Source of the DNA: Candidatus Phycosocius spiralis
GTDB taxonomy: Bacteria; Pseudomonadota; Alphaproteobacteria; Caulobacterales; Aquidulcibacteraceae
DNA length: 64,000 nucleotides
Assembly: GCF_030158815.1 (NCBI RefSeq)
Contig: NZ_BPFZ01000006.1
Location: forward strand, 1-64,000
Reading direction: 5' to 3'
The notes beneath the pieces are model-generated. The model did no database searches and was not told the origin of the DNA. It was given only the letters and a program-made list of their open reading frames with translations. The position numbers and the translations under genes were made by a program. This document shows positions 26,934-36,287 of this stretch, piece by piece. Positions within the stretch are counted from its first letter, which is position 1. Every line of letters begins with the position of its first letter.

Positions 26934-27577
26934 TAGTCTAACCCCCTTGCGATCAAGCCTGATGGCACTTTTGTGTCATGTCCGCGCAGATAAAGCGGTA
27001 AGGGGGGATAATCTTGTGGCGCAGCAGCTGATGCCAGACGCGCCAACACCACAGGATCACACAAATCTTGGTCTTCTATAGCCGATTTGGGCATCAAGGG
27101 AAGCAAACCAGACGCACCAGGCCCGGTAATGGTCCAACTTTCGTCCAGAGCCGTCAACATGGTGTCAGGGCCATAGCGAATTGGCGGCAGTTCGCAGCGT
27201 CCATCAGCCCAAGCCCCGATAAAAAGGCTTCCAGCAACCTCAATCGCCGCCACCACTTTGGGCTGGTCCACCCTCTTGGCCAATATTTCCAGCGTCGAAA
27301 GGCCAACACAGGGTTTGCCTAAAGCAATCGCCAAACCACGGCCAAAAGCAAGACCAATACGTACACCTGTGAATGTCCCCGGACCGCGCGTAACAGCAAT
27401 GCGGTCCAGATCGGCCATATCATAGCCTGCTTGGGTCATGGCCTCATCAACCATGTAGGGCAGACGTTCGGCCTGGCCTTTAGCCATCGGTTCAACCATC
27501 GAAATCCGTGTCGCCCCATCGGCTACGAGAGCCACAGAGCAGGCGTTCAAGGCCGTATCAATGGCAAGGATTAACAT
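26933..27577 (-). CDS. tsaB: tRNA threonylcarbamoyladenosine biosynthesis protein TsaB
   Basis: A 214-residue ASKHA-fold scaffold that pairs with TsaD in making t6A37 of ANN-decoding tRNAs. Recognisable parts are MLILAIDTALNACSVAL at the start, AERLPYMVDEAM, and the signature AVTRGPGTFTGVRIGLAFGRGLA. The C-terminal half is divergent, as is usual. It is the first gene of the tsaB-rimI-fur run. TsaD, TsaC and TsaE are not in the window. Confidence 0.93.
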   Translation of the reverse strand: MLILAIDTALNACSVALVADGATRISMVEPMAKGQAERLPYMVDEAMTQAGYDMADLDRIAVTRGPGTFTGVRIGLAFGRGLAIALGKPCVGLSTLEILAKRVDQPKVVAAIEVAGSLFIGAWADGRCELPPIRYGPDTMLTALDESWTITGPGASGLLPLMPKSAIEDQDLCDPVVLARLASAAAPQDYPPLPLYLRGHDTKVPSGLIARGLD

Positions 27578-27612
27578 AGGTTTCAGGTCGCGGGTTTGAG
27601 TAAAAAGTTAAA

Positions 27613-27960
27613 TCAGACAATCGTTAATAGTGCAGAATTTGGCCGGCCCAGCACCGCCTTATGGCCATTGATTCCAATTGGCCGTTGGATCAGCTTAGGA
27701 TTTTTAACCATAGCCGCAAAAACCACTTCATCCGCAGCGTCGGCTGGCAGACCACAATCAGCGGCATCTTTTTCACGCAAAAAGGCACGTGGCGACACGC
27801 CACCCATTTTGGCCGCAATATCTTTAAGTTCGTCCACACTTAACCGGTGCGCAACCAGCATATAGAGGCGGATTTGCGGATCGATCCCCGCCTGCTGTAA
27901 GATTTCTAACCCCTTTTTTGACGAACCACACCCGGGGTTATGTATAAGAATATAGCTCAT
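27613..27960 (-). CDS. ArsC-family arsenate reductase-like protein
   Basis: A 115-residue thioredoxin-fold protein of the glutaredoxin-coupled ArsC/YfgD group. The ATG at 27960 begins MSYILIHNPGCGSSKKGLEI; the Cys of NPGCGSSK is the family's nucleophile. RAFLREKD and NPKLIQRPIGINGHKAVLGRP match the ArsC pattern, the latter Arg-Pro segment being the oxyanion site. No other arsenic gene is near, so a housekeeping YfgD-type role is as likely as arsenate detoxification. It lies 35 bp upstream of tsaB and is divergent from pabB. Confidence 0.82.
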   Translation of the reverse strand: MSYILIHNPGCGSSKKGLEILQQAGIDPQIRLYMLVAHRLSVDELKDIAAKMGGVSPRAFLREKDAADCGLPADAADEVVFAAMVKNPKLIQRPIGINGHKAVLGRPNSALLTIV

Positions 27961-28076
27961 GGGTGGCTCCACAAAGAAGGACGGCAACAATAGGATGCCA
28001 GATGATGGGGTTTGAAACAGCAGTCATCTGTCGCAAAGGGGGGACTTTCAGATCCATTTGCCCTACATAGACCATC

Positions 28077-29486
28077 GTGATCGCACCTTCAATTATTTCT
28101 GTCCCTTGGATCGAGCCCTTGCGTGTTTTGGCGCGGATCGGTGAAGAAGTGGGTTGTTTAGCTTTTATCGGCGGGGGTGACCATCCTTTAGCCCGCTGGT
28201 CTTACATTCTGCGCGAGCCGGTGGTGACAAAGATAGGTCATAACCATGACCAAACAGACCCATTCGCGGGCTTGCAGGCCCAACTAGATCGATATCCCTT
28301 CGCTTTGGACCCTAATCTTGGACCCTTTCAAGGTGGCTGGGCTGGGCTTTTGAGTTATGATTTGGGACGAGCCTTTGAAGTCTTGCCTGTGCCATCGGAT
28401 ATAGATGCAAATAATCCAGCCTTTAACTGGCCATCACTATGGCTTGGCCTCTATGACAGTTTAGCCATTTTTGACGGACAATCGTGTCAGGCTTGGGCGC
28501 TCTCTTGGGGTCTAACCAAAGACGGCCAGCACAATCCACTTCTTGCCCAAGCCAAAGCGCAGGTTGTAGCGTCCGCTATGCGAGCACACTCCCCTGCAAC
28601 CCCAGAGTTCAGCACCTCCAACCGCTCGAAATCCAATGGCCTCGTCGCAAAAATGGCGCGTCCGCTGGTGGAAGATCAATTTGAGCGCGCCATAAGCTAT
28701 ATCAAAGCGGGGGATATATTTCAGGCCAATATATCGGCGCGTTTTTCAGGTGTCTTGGGGCAAGGTGACACGCCCTTAAATGTGTTCTTACGCCTTATGG
28801 CGCGCCATCCTTCACCTTTTGCGGCCTACTTAAGGCTCAAAGATCGGGCGGTTGTGTCGCATTCACCAGAGCGCTTTTTGTCCCGCAGATTTGATGGCCA
28901 ACTTGAGACCAGACCCATTAAAGGTACAGCCGCCCGGCATGAGGATGTTGATCTTGACCATAAAAGCGCTGAGACCTTGCTGAAAAGTGCCAAGGACCGG
29001 GCGGAGAATTTGATGATTGTGGACTTGATGCGTAATGACATGGCTAGGGTCTGCTTGCCTGGTAGCATCAAAGTACCCAGATTATGTACTCTAGAGAGTT
29101 TTTCGACGGTACATCACCTCGTTTCTGAAATCGTCGGCCAACAAAAACCAGGTCTAGGCTTTTTTGATGCCCTAAAAAGCTGTTTTCCGCCCGGTTCTAT
29201 CACTGGCGCTCCGAAAATCCGGGCGATGGAAATTATTTGTGAACTTGAGAACGAGCTGCGCGGGCCGTGGTGTGGTTCTATGATCTGGGTTGGATTTGAT
29301 GGGGGCGCTGATTCGAACGTGTTGATCCGAACCGCCGCCTGTCATCTCAATCATGGTCACTGGCAGATCGATGCGCGAGCGGGTGCAGGGATCGTTGCAG
29401 ACAGCACCCCCAGAAAAGAATATGAAGAAATCTTGATGAAGGTGCGCGCTGTGCGGGTTGCTACACAGGATGGGCTAACATTTTGA
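28077..29486 (+). CDS. pabB: Aminodeoxychorismate synthase component I
   Basis: A 469-residue enzyme converting chorismate plus ammonia to 4-amino-4-deoxychorismate for folate synthesis. PabB identity over TrpE is supported by the PIKGT motif in LETRPIKGTAARHED, whose lysine is characteristic of PabB. Other chorismate-site regions are MIVDLMRNDMARVCLPGS, PGSITGAPKIRAMEII and RAGAGIVADSTPRKEYEE. The apparent start is GTG at 28077 with no obvious Shine-Dalgarno. The PabA amidotransferase subunit is not nearby. pabC follows immediately. Confidence 0.93.
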   Translation: MIAPSIISVPWIEPLRVLARIGEEVGCLAFIGGGDHPLARWSYILREPVVTKIGHNHDQTDPFAGLQAQLDRYPFALDPNLGPFQGGWAGLLSYDLGRAFEVLPVPSDIDANNPAFNWPSLWLGLYDSLAIFDGQSCQAWALSWGLTKDGQHNPLLAQAKAQVVASAMRAHSPATPEFSTSNRSKSNGLVAKMARPLVEDQFERAISYIKAGDIFQANISARFSGVLGQGDTPLNVFLRLMARHPSPFAAYLRLKDRAVVSHSPERFLSRRFDGQLETRPIKGTAARHEDVDLDHKSAETLLKSAKDRAENLMIVDLMRNDMARVCLPGSIKVPRLCTLESFSTVHHLVSEIVGQQKPGLGFFDALKSCFPPGSITGAPKIRAMEIICELENELRGPWCGSMIWVGFDGGADSNVLIRTAACHLNHGHWQIDARAGAGIVADSTPRKEYEEILMKVRAVRVATQDGLTF

Positions 29487-29488
29487 CC

Positions 29489-30346
29489 ATGCCAAGCCCT
29501 ATAACAAACTGTTGGTGGAACGGTCAGATTGTTGCAATTGACGAGGTGAGGATTCCGCTTAATGATCGGGGGTTCACTTTAGGTGATGGTCTGTTTGAAA
29601 CCTTGTTATGGACAGGGGCGTCTATTCGGTTTTTTGAAGATCATATGGCTCGCTTAAGTCATGGTGCGCAAGCTCTTGGTATCGTAATACCATTTGATGT
29701 CGCGACGATTGAGTCGGGATTGTTAGAACTTGCGAAACAATCAATGGGGGTAGCAGGTGCCATGCGGTTGACTTTGACCCGGGGGGTTGGTGCGCGCGGA
29801 TTGCAAATGCCCATAGACGCTTCACCTTTTATGCTGGCGACCTTAAGTCCAGTTGAAAGCGAATATCCGGCTATAAGCCTATCGTGTGTAGACGTCGTAC
29901 GCCCATGGGGTGCACCTTCTTCACGTTTTAAGACCCTGTCCTATGTTGATCATGTCGTTGCTTTGTCGAGGGCGCAGGCTTTAGGTGCCGAGGATGGACT
30001 GATGCGGGGGCAGGGCAATCGCATTGCCTGCGCAACCCGCGCTAATGTGATCGTGCGCTATCAGGATCGTTTTTTGACTCCACCAGTCAGTGATGGCGCA
30101 TTACCGGGAATTATTCGGGGGCGCCTATTGGGTGCAGGTTTAATCGAGGAGGCAGAAATTGATGATCAAACCTTGGCACACTGCACATCCGCATGTTTGA
30201 CCAATTCTTTGATAGGTGTGCGACGCGTGTATCGCCTCGATGAACGCTCACTAGATGGCGATGAAGACTGGATTACACATCTTGCTGGCTTTATCGAAAC
30301 TTTGGAGGGGCCAGAAGGAGAAAAGGCAAGGCATGTAGGTGATTAA
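29489..30346 (+). CDS. pabC: 4-amino-4-deoxychorismate lyase (fold-type IV PLP enzyme)
   Basis: A 285-residue PLP enzyme releasing p-aminobenzoate and pyruvate. The start MPSPITNCWWNGQIV is at the ATG 2 bp beyond the pabB stop; a TTG overlapping that stop is less likely. NDRGFTLGDGLFETLLWTG is the fold-IV opening, FKTLSYVDHVVALSRAQALG carries the predicted PLP lysine, and VSDGALPGIIRGRLL is the class-IV signature region. A D-amino-acid or branched-chain transaminase is possible from sequence alone, but the adjacency to pabB decides for PabC. Confidence 0.9.
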   Translation: MPSPITNCWWNGQIVAIDEVRIPLNDRGFTLGDGLFETLLWTGASIRFFEDHMARLSHGAQALGIVIPFDVATIESGLLELAKQSMGVAGAMRLTLTRGVGARGLQMPIDASPFMLATLSPVESEYPAISLSCVDVVRPWGAPSSRFKTLSYVDHVVALSRAQALGAEDGLMRGQGNRIACATRANVIVRYQDRFLTPPVSDGALPGIIRGRLLGAGLIEEAEIDDQTLAHCTSACLTNSLIGVRRVYRLDERSLDGDEDWITHLAGFIETLEGPEGEKARHVGD

Positions 30347-30427
30347 AGGAAGCCAAAACGAAAGTGCATGCCAAGCCACTCAATTCTTAAAGCTAACCCT
30401 GTTGAGTGATAATCTTCGACTAAAAAA

Positions 30428-30504
30428 TGGCGCACCCGACAGGATTCGAACCTGTGACCTTTGCCTTCGGAGGGCAACACTCTATCCAGCTGAGCTACGG
30501 GTGC
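30428..30504 (-). tRNA. tRNA-Arg (anticodon CCG)
   Basis: Read on the minus strand, GCACCCG (5') pairs with CGGGTGC (3'), followed by G and an encoded CCA (30428-30430). The D-arm contains AGCTCAGCTGGATAGAG, the anticodon stem-loop is TTGCC-CTCCGAA-GGCAA with anticodon CCG, and the T-arm contains GGTTCGAATCC. Length is 77 nt. It faces the pabBC operon. No integrase or attachment repeat was seen beside it. Confidence 0.97.
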
Positions 30505-31037
30505 ACAACCCTTTGATGGGTAGCTTAAGTGTAGAGCTGTTTCAACATCGCTTGGGCAGTCCGATTCGGATTAAAATGCCTTTGAAGTTGTAGCTTTGGC
30601 GGTGGATTAATTGCGACCTTACCCATGTCAAGCCAAGCTTGAGCCACTTATACCTTGCACCCTTTCAGCCTAACATAGAGCATTGATTTGGGACCTCATG
30701 TGTTAAAGAGCCATAATTCAAAATCCAAAATTCATCGTCCAAATCGCATTTTTGATGAAAATCTCTTGGTAGTAAAGACGACTGATTGAATAGAGGTTGA
30801 ATGATCCGTATCCTGATTATAAGCCCTTTCAACTCTAAGACGTGCCAACGATTTTATTGATAAGTATTATTACATTGGATTGGAGGTGTCCATGATCCAA
30901 GAGCCTTCAGCGTGTGGTGAGGTCAAGGGTATAAGGTCTTATTGAACCGACCAACCAAGCATTTGTGGGAGCTTCCCTTTTTTGACTTTAAAGCCACACA
31001 TACCTAGGCTTGCAGCGATTCTCTAGGAGCTTAGTCG
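30505..31037. other. 533-bp gap between tRNA-Arg and the DsbA-like gene
   Basis: The left end should carry the tRNA promoter (minus strand, possible TTGAAA-17-TACCCA). On the plus strand a 17-codon frame (30892-30945) has a good GGAGG six bases before its ATG, so a leader peptide or small protein is possible. AGGAG before 31038 serves the next gene. Otherwise the sequence is AT-rich without recognised elements. Confidence 0.4.
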
Positions 31038-32318
31038 ATGTCGCTTAAAACAGCTGTGGTGTCACGAATAGTTGAATACATCACCAGTGCAAAACGACAA
31101 GATCAGCTCAGAAAAAAATTTGAAGAGTTGCGTAAACGGAGCAGCGCACGCCATACACTTGATTATTTTCACCAAGTTGATGATCCCTACAGCCATTTGG
31201 CCCTGCAAGCCTTAAACATGATGCAAAATCGCTATGAGGTTGATGTTAGGCTTTGGGTGGTAGAGCCGCCAGAAGATTGGACTCTACCAGAACGCAAGCA
31301 CTGGCTCGACTATGCCCGGGCAGATTGTCAGAGATTGGCACAACGTACGGGCTTAACTTTCACAGATTATGGTAGCCAACCCGATGCGGATCTGGTCCAA
31401 TCGGCTCAACATGACATTGGCAAGTGTCTATGGCGTTCGGACGCAGTGGCCAAAGCCTTGGTTATTAGTTTTGCTTTTTGGGCCAAAACTTTACCAAAAC
31501 CTATAGTTCCCTTTGACTTCACACCTTTAGCTAAGGGTACCCAAAAGCGGGCTCAGCTTGGTCATTATATGGGGGCGATGATCTATTATGGTGGGGAATG
31601 GTATTGGGGGGTTGATCGTCTTCATTATCTTGAAGCGCGTTTAAAAGAAGTTGGTGCCCAAAAAATGGGGCATGACTTTGGTTATATTGTCCCCCCTCCA
31701 GCACTGAGGCTACGACCACATGCAAAGAGAAACGTAACACCCCTCATTTTGGATTGGTATTTATCCTTTAGCAGTCCCTATTCGTATCTTGCGTGTGCAA
31801 GGGTCAAGCAATTGATCGAAACCTATGGAATTGAGGTAAGGTTACGTTTTGTTGTGCCAATGTCTATGCGTGGCTTACCGAATTTGAAGATCAAAAGTCA
31901 ATATATCACCTTGGATTGTGCCCGTGAGGCGAGGCGGCTCAGCGTCCCGTTCGGCCGAATTGCGGATCCTGTCGGAAGGCCTGTTGAGCGTGGCTATGCC
32001 ATTTTAGCTTGGGCAATTGAAATAGGTCGGGGTTTTGAATTTTGTGAAGCCTTTCTTCAGGCAGTTTGGTCGCAAGGTTTAGATGCTGGTTCAGACCGGG
32101 ATTTGCGGCGTATCGTCGAAACGGCAGGACTTGATTGGAACCGAGCCCGCGATCGGTTGAATGGAGATGCTTGGCGGGCACAAGCAGAAGACAATCGCTT
32201 GGACTTACAGCAATTGGGTCATTGGGGCGTGCCATGTTTTGTTGTCAAGGATCTGTGCGTTTGGGGTCAAGATCGGCTCTGGGTTGTCGCCGACGCACTC
32301 GCGAATTGGTCCCATTAA
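31038..32318 (+). CDS. Double-domain DsbA/2-hydroxychromene-2-carboxylate isomerase-like protein
   Basis: A 426-residue protein with two thioredoxin-fold units of the DsbA/HCCA-isomerase/GST-kappa type. Unit 1 starts LDYFHQVDDPYSHLALQAL near residue 41. Unit 2 starts LDWYLSFSSPYSYLACARV near residue 237 and ends with WGVPCFVVKDLCVWGQDRL, the classical cis-Pro (VP) and terminal segment. Neither unit has a CXXC pair at the usual place; the S-PYSY form is that of the glutathione-using isomerases rather than oxidoreductases. The start is supported by AGGAG. The 3' end overlaps accA by 4 bp. Substrate unknown. Confidence 0.8.
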   Translation: MSLKTAVVSRIVEYITSAKRQDQLRKKFEELRKRSSARHTLDYFHQVDDPYSHLALQALNMMQNRYEVDVRLWVVEPPEDWTLPERKHWLDYARADCQRLAQRTGLTFTDYGSQPDADLVQSAQHDIGKCLWRSDAVAKALVISFAFWAKTLPKPIVPFDFTPLAKGTQKRAQLGHYMGAMIYYGGEWYWGVDRLHYLEARLKEVGAQKMGHDFGYIVPPPALRLRPHAKRNVTPLILDWYLSFSSPYSYLACARVKQLIETYGIEVRLRFVVPMSMRGLPNLKIKSQYITLDCAREARRLSVPFGRIADPVGRPVERGYAILAWAIEIGRGFEFCEAFLQAVWSQGLDAGSDRDLRRIVETAGLDWNRARDRLNGDAWRAQAEDNRLDLQQLGHWGVPCFVVKDLCVWGQDRLWVVADALANWSH

Positions 32319-33337
32319 GTGGGGTTAATGTGCGTCACATCCTCTGGGGCGGATAATTCTGGAGCGGATATTTCAGCCACCGTGCGCCCAATTCTGTAAA
32401 AGCGCTCTGCCCGATGTGCCCGCACTGCTTGGCTGTTGAGCCCATCAAGTTGATACAGTGATTTTTCAATCATATTACCAACCGAATTTATAGCTGTGGC
32501 GCGTGCCCGATGGGCACCCCCTAAGGGCTCTGGAATGATCGCATCAATCACGCCAAAGCCCAATAGATCAGCTGCAGTGATTTTCATCGCTGTTGCTGCA
32601 TCCTTGGCCCGGTCAGAGGAGCGATAGAGGATTGATGCGGCCCCTTCGGGTGAAATCACTGAATAAATAGAGTTTTCTAACATCAGAACACAATTGGCCG
32701 CAGCAATTGCCACCGCTCCGCCAGAGCCACCTTCCCCTGTAATCACCGACACCATCGGTACCCCAAGGGTCAAGCAACGCTCCGTCGCGCGGGCAATGGC
32801 TTCGGCTTGGCCACGCGCTTCTGCATCAAGGCCAGGATAGGCCCCAGCGGTATCGACAAATGTAATCACGCTTAGGCCAAACTTCTCAGCTATATCCATC
32901 AGCCGCACCGCTTTGCGGTAACCTTCAGGGCGCGCCATGCCGAAATTGTGCTTTAAGCGTTGGGGTGTCGTGCGGCCTTTTTCATGACCCAGCACAACCA
33001 CGCGCCGCCCACGAAAGCGGCCAAGGCCGCCCAAAATTGCGGCATCCTCCCCAAACTTACGATCGCCTGCGAGTTCAACATAATCGGTGATTAACTCTTC
33101 CACATAGTCTTTAAAGTGGGGTCGGTCCGGGTGGCGGGCCACTTGGGTACGTCGCCACGGATCCAAATTCTGGTAAAGGTCAGCCAGCGCTTGATTGGCT
33201 TTTTGCCGCAGCTTGGCCACTTCGGTGCGCACACTTTTTGCCCCACTTTTTTCAGCTGTTATGGTGAGTTCATCGATCTTTTTTTCAAGATCGGCAATGG
33301 GTTTCTCAAAATCGAGAAAGGCTGGACGTTCAGACAT
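32315..33337 (-). CDS. accA: Acetyl-CoA carboxylase carboxyltransferase subunit alpha
   Basis: A 340-residue subunit that, with AccD, transfers the carboxyl group from biotin to acetyl-CoA, the committed step of fatty-acid synthesis. The N-terminus has FLDFEKPIADLEKKIDEL, followed by VARHPDRPHFKDYVEELITD, GHEKGRTTPQRLKHNFGMAR and ITGEGGSGGAVAIA. It is slightly longer than the usual ~320 residues owing to the C-terminal tail. It stands alone; accD is not in the window. Confidence 0.96.
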   Translation of the reverse strand: MSERPAFLDFEKPIADLEKKIDELTITAEKSGAKSVRTEVAKLRQKANQALADLYQNLDPWRRTQVARHPDRPHFKDYVEELITDYVELAGDRKFGEDAAILGGLGRFRGRRVVVLGHEKGRTTPQRLKHNFGMARPEGYRKAVRLMDIAEKFGLSVITFVDTAGAYPGLDAEARGQAEAIARATERCLTLGVPMVSVITGEGGSGGAVAIAAANCVLMLENSIYSVISPEGAASILYRSSDRAKDAATAMKITAADLLGFGVIDAIIPEPLGGAHRARATAINSVGNMIEKSLYQLDGLNSQAVRAHRAERFYRIGRTVAEISAPELSAPEDVTHINPT

Positions 33338-33409
33338 GGCGCCTTGATTAAGCCTCTCTTTTGGTTACGGCAACCCTATGCGCCAGTTGGGAAAAGGTTT
33401 TGAGTGTTC

Positions 33410-34657
33410 TTAAAAGCTGAACTGAACCCGCGCCGTCACAACGCGCGTCTTGCCTTTACCATCAAATCCTCGGGCTTGACCATCATAGCGGGTTTGGGCA
33501 CCACCTAAGCGAAACATCACATATTCAACGGGTAGCCATACCAGGCCTACCGAAACCGCTTCGGCCCTACCTTGGCTGATACCTGCTGGATTAGGCTGAG
33601 CCAAACTGACGGGTCGCGATGACTGACCGAGGTCTAAAAATTCAATCCTTGATACAATAGCGATACCACCCACGCCCCCCTTTAAGAGCGATTTCTTTGG
33701 CGTTACAGTTGTAAAATTACCAACCTCATAACTGTAGTTACGCCTTTCACCTGTTAACCAATAGCTGGCTTCCAGATACCCCCCGGACAGAGGCTTTACA
33801 GTGTGGTTTTGATCAGACCAAACATGTTGAGCTTCCGCCGATAGGCTGAGTTGTCCTTTGATCCATATGGTTTCAAGGCCAAGATTGGCATCACCAGAAG
33901 CGATGGCACCGCTATCTATCGTGCGTGGACTATGCGCCGTGCCCGCTGGGCGGGCGCGATAGCTAATTCTGGGACCGTCTTGGGTTTCGCGCGACCTTGC
34001 GTTGATGCCAAAATGGAGTACATTTCCGGCTTGATTGATGGGCGCATAACTGACACGCGCTTGAACTTTTTTGATTACATCGTCACCAAAAATATCCCCG
34101 GCATTGATATTACCACCGCTAGCCGCCATGATTGCCTGCCATTTGTTTCCGCGCCAGCGGGCACTCAAGCCAAAGGCGCGCATGCGCATCGACAAGGCGT
34201 TGGTCATAAGACTTGCCTCAGGCAATAGGAAAACTAGGTTGGGCATGGAGCCTTCAAGGCTAGAAGCTTGAAATTGTTGCCCTAAGGTCAGATCGTGATT
34301 CTTACCACGGTAAGTCACGAAGACATCATTCCAATTGGTTTGCTCATTGATAAAATCAACTTCAGCACGAAACGCGAATTGAGAGGAGACGCTCCCATCT
34401 AGGCCGATACGCAGTCCGCGCAGATTCTCACTCGAATAATCCTTATCGCGCATTGGATCGCCAAAATCGCTCTTGATGGAAAAATAATCTTGCTGCCAAC
34501 GACCCCGCATCCGCACTGCGACTTGGCCATCATCGGATTTCCATTGCGGTACAACAAAGCTTGGTGTCTGAGCAGCCGCTGTGGCAAAGGATGGGCTGAA
34601 GGCGCTGCCCCATAGAACAATAAAGATGAGAAACGACATAATAGGGCGTGGTTGCAC
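33410..34657 (-). CDS. OprP/OprO-like outer-membrane porin
   Basis: A 415-residue predicted beta-barrel. The GTG at 34657 has AGGAGA upstream, and the signal peptide (SFLIFIVLWGSAFSPSFATAAAQ) has a clear cleavage region. The mature protein shows porin-type alternation and ends in VRFSF-like Phe (VQFSF). Family-like features are MRGRWQQDYF near the start, FRAEVDFINEQTNWNDVFVTY and LTLGQQFQASSLEGS, as in phosphate/polyphosphate-selective porins. Anion specificity is not provable here. A CCCCTG/CAGGGG hairpin (34684-34701) sits in its 5' UTR. Confidence 0.82.
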   Translation of the reverse strand: MQPRPIMSFLIFIVLWGSAFSPSFATAAAQTPSFVVPQWKSDDGQVAVRMRGRWQQDYFSIKSDFGDPMRDKDYSSENLRGLRIGLDGSVSSQFAFRAEVDFINEQTNWNDVFVTYRGKNHDLTLGQQFQASSLEGSMPNLVFLLPEASLMTNALSMRMRAFGLSARWRGNKWQAIMAASGGNINAGDIFGDDVIKKVQARVSYAPINQAGNVLHFGINARSRETQDGPRISYRARPAGTAHSPRTIDSGAIASGDANLGLETIWIKGQLSLSAEAQHVWSDQNHTVKPLSGGYLEASYWLTGERRNYSYEVGNFTTVTPKKSLLKGGVGGIAIVSRIEFLDLGQSSRPVSLAQPNPAGISQGRAEAVSVGLVWLPVEYVMFRLGGAQTRYDGQARGFDGKGKTRVVTARVQFSF

Positions 34658-34941
34658 TGAAAAATCTCCTGAAATTGGTTTACCCCCTGGAAAATCAGGG
34701 GCTGGAAAATGACACTACAATGTGGATTTGCAGCTTAGCCCTAAAGGACGCACAGCCCCATCTATTTGGTTAAACTTGCTTCAAGTTGCGATAGGGCATT
34801 ATGATTATAAATGCTCAAACAATGCCATTATCACAATCATTTGATGATGAGAGCTTTGTTAAAGTCACGACATTCGCATGCTTGGAGCCCACACGGATTG
34901 AATTAAAGCTCTCACCATCCTAGGGTCATAGAGCCAAATAC

Positions 34942-35856
34942 CTAGGGCGGGTTTGCCTTTTTGCGTTTGTCAAAGCTAAAATTGACCAGCCGCCATTGGC
35001 TATAGCGATCTTGGGGCAAATCAAATGGCGCGCATTGGCGTACGGCCCGCAGCGCATTATCGATCGCAACCAAAAGCGCGCCATCAGCTCCAGAGCGTGA
35101 ACTGGGTCGGACAAGCTTGGGTTCACGGACCAGCTGGCCGTCCATGCCCAATTCGATTTGCACCTCAACAACCAAACGATCCAGTCCACTGGTTTGGGCA
35201 GGTTCTAGCCAGCACCCATAAATTTGTCGGCGTAAAGTCGCCTCCAGATCACCGGTCAATTGGGTTCCCCCACCTGCGCGCCCTTGCAGGGCGGCCTGGC
35301 CACTGGCGGTCAGTTTTGGAGTCCGCCTTCCTCCTGAATCAGCACCACTGGCGGCTGCACTGGCAGCAGCAAAGTCAAATTGGGGCGACGGAGGAGTTTG
35401 AACTTGAGGTTTGTTGGGGGTTTTTGCCGGAGCTGCTGCAGGCGCTGGCGTTTGAGATTTTGGGGGGGCCGCTTTTGACGTGGGCTTTGGCACTTTTGGC
35501 TGCTCTGGCGCATTTTGCGGTGCTGGTTGCTCTTGGCTGGCCTCTGGCACTGCATCAGAAACGAGGTCTGGGGCCTGTGTCGCTTCACTGGTTTCTTCGC
35601 CGGGACTTTCCGTCTCTGCCGCCGTTTTTGGGCCAATGACGCTGGCTTCATCGGCGACCAAATCAACTCCAATCACCGCTTCTGGTGTAAAGCGCGGTGC
35701 CTTCTGCCATGAGATCAGACCAATGGCCAGAAATCCGATATGCGCCAACAAAGACGCAGGTAATCCGAAGCTCAACGAGGCGTTCTTACCACCTGCAGCA
35801 AGAGTGCGATTGGGGGCAGTGGTGCGCGGGCGCACAGGTTCGATCCTACTGCTCAA
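34942..35856 (-). CDS. tolA: Tol-Pal system protein TolA (TonB-like C-terminus)
   Basis: A 304-residue inner-membrane protein reaching across the periplasm to TolB/Pal. A membrane segment (LPASLLAHIGFLAIGLISW) is at about residues 33-51. A Pro/Ala/Glu/Lys-rich spacer covers about residues 75-155. The C-terminal domain is TolA/TonB-like (LRRQIYGCWLEPAQTSGLDR, then AIDNALRAVRQCAPFDLPQD), with two cysteines that may form a disulfide. The spacer is shorter and richer in proline than the E. coli helical domain. It overlaps tolR by 11 bp. Confidence 0.88.
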   Translation of the reverse strand: MSSRIEPVRPRTTAPNRTLAAGGKNASLSFGLPASLLAHIGFLAIGLISWQKAPRFTPEAVIGVDLVADEASVIGPKTAAETESPGEETSEATQAPDLVSDAVPEASQEQPAPQNAPEQPKVPKPTSKAAPPKSQTPAPAAAPAKTPNKPQVQTPPSPQFDFAAASAAASGADSGGRRTPKLTASGQAALQGRAGGGTQLTGDLEATLRRQIYGCWLEPAQTSGLDRLVVEVQIELGMDGQLVREPKLVRPSSRSGADGALLVAIDNALRAVRQCAPFDLPQDRYSQWRLVNFSFDKRKKANPP

Positions 35857-36286
35857 CCGTATCGGTGACTAATCCAAGGTTTTTGTACCCAGCTGTGTTG
35901 ATCCGCGCCATCACCTGCATCACGATACCGTAAGGGGCTTTCTCAGCAGCACGGATGAAAATGCGCCGATCATAGCCTTGCCCAGCAAGGGCGGTCAGTT
36001 TGGGCATTAATTGATCATAAGCGATCATCTCGTCTTGCAGATAAACCTGACCATTCGCCAAAATCGTCACCGAAAGGGGCTCTGTCTCTGTAGGCAGATT
36101 CTTAGCTTCTGTTTTAGGCAAATCGACTGGCACCCCGACAGTCAAGAGAGGGGCTGCGATCATAAAGATGATCAACAAAACCAGCATCACATCCACAAAG
36201 GGCGTGACATTGATTTCACCCATCAAACGTCTAGGTCGGCGGCCATGTCTGGATAAGCCGCGACGTGATGTCATGCTATACGCCAT
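35846..36286 (-). CDS. tolR: Tol-Pal system protein TolR (ExbD family)
   Basis: A 146-residue protein with one N-terminal membrane helix. INVTPFVDVMLVLLIIFMIAA contains the conserved Asp that takes part in proton flow through TolQ-TolR. The periplasmic domain includes VDLPKTEAKNLPTETEPLSV and FIRAAEKAPYGIVMQVMARI. It lies 1 base beyond tolQ and overlaps tolA, so the three genes form one operon. The tolB-pal-cpoB part is encoded separately at 9.5-12.4 kb. Confidence 0.93.
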   Translation of the reverse strand: MAYSMTSRRGLSRHGRRPRRLMGEINVTPFVDVMLVLLIIFMIAAPLLTVGVPVDLPKTEAKNLPTETEPLSVTILANGQVYLQDEMIAYDQLMPKLTALAGQGYDRRIFIRAAEKAPYGIVMQVMARINTAGYKNLGLVTDTVEQ

Positions 36287-36287
36287 T

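Noticed and set aside
30428-30504. tRNA-Arg as an integration site of a genomic island
   Set aside because: No integrase gene, no repeat of the tRNA 3' end and no foreign-looking block was seen beside it.
30339-30593. Plus-strand frame running through the tRNA-Arg region
   Set aside because: It reads through a clear tRNA gene on the opposite strand and is a by-product.
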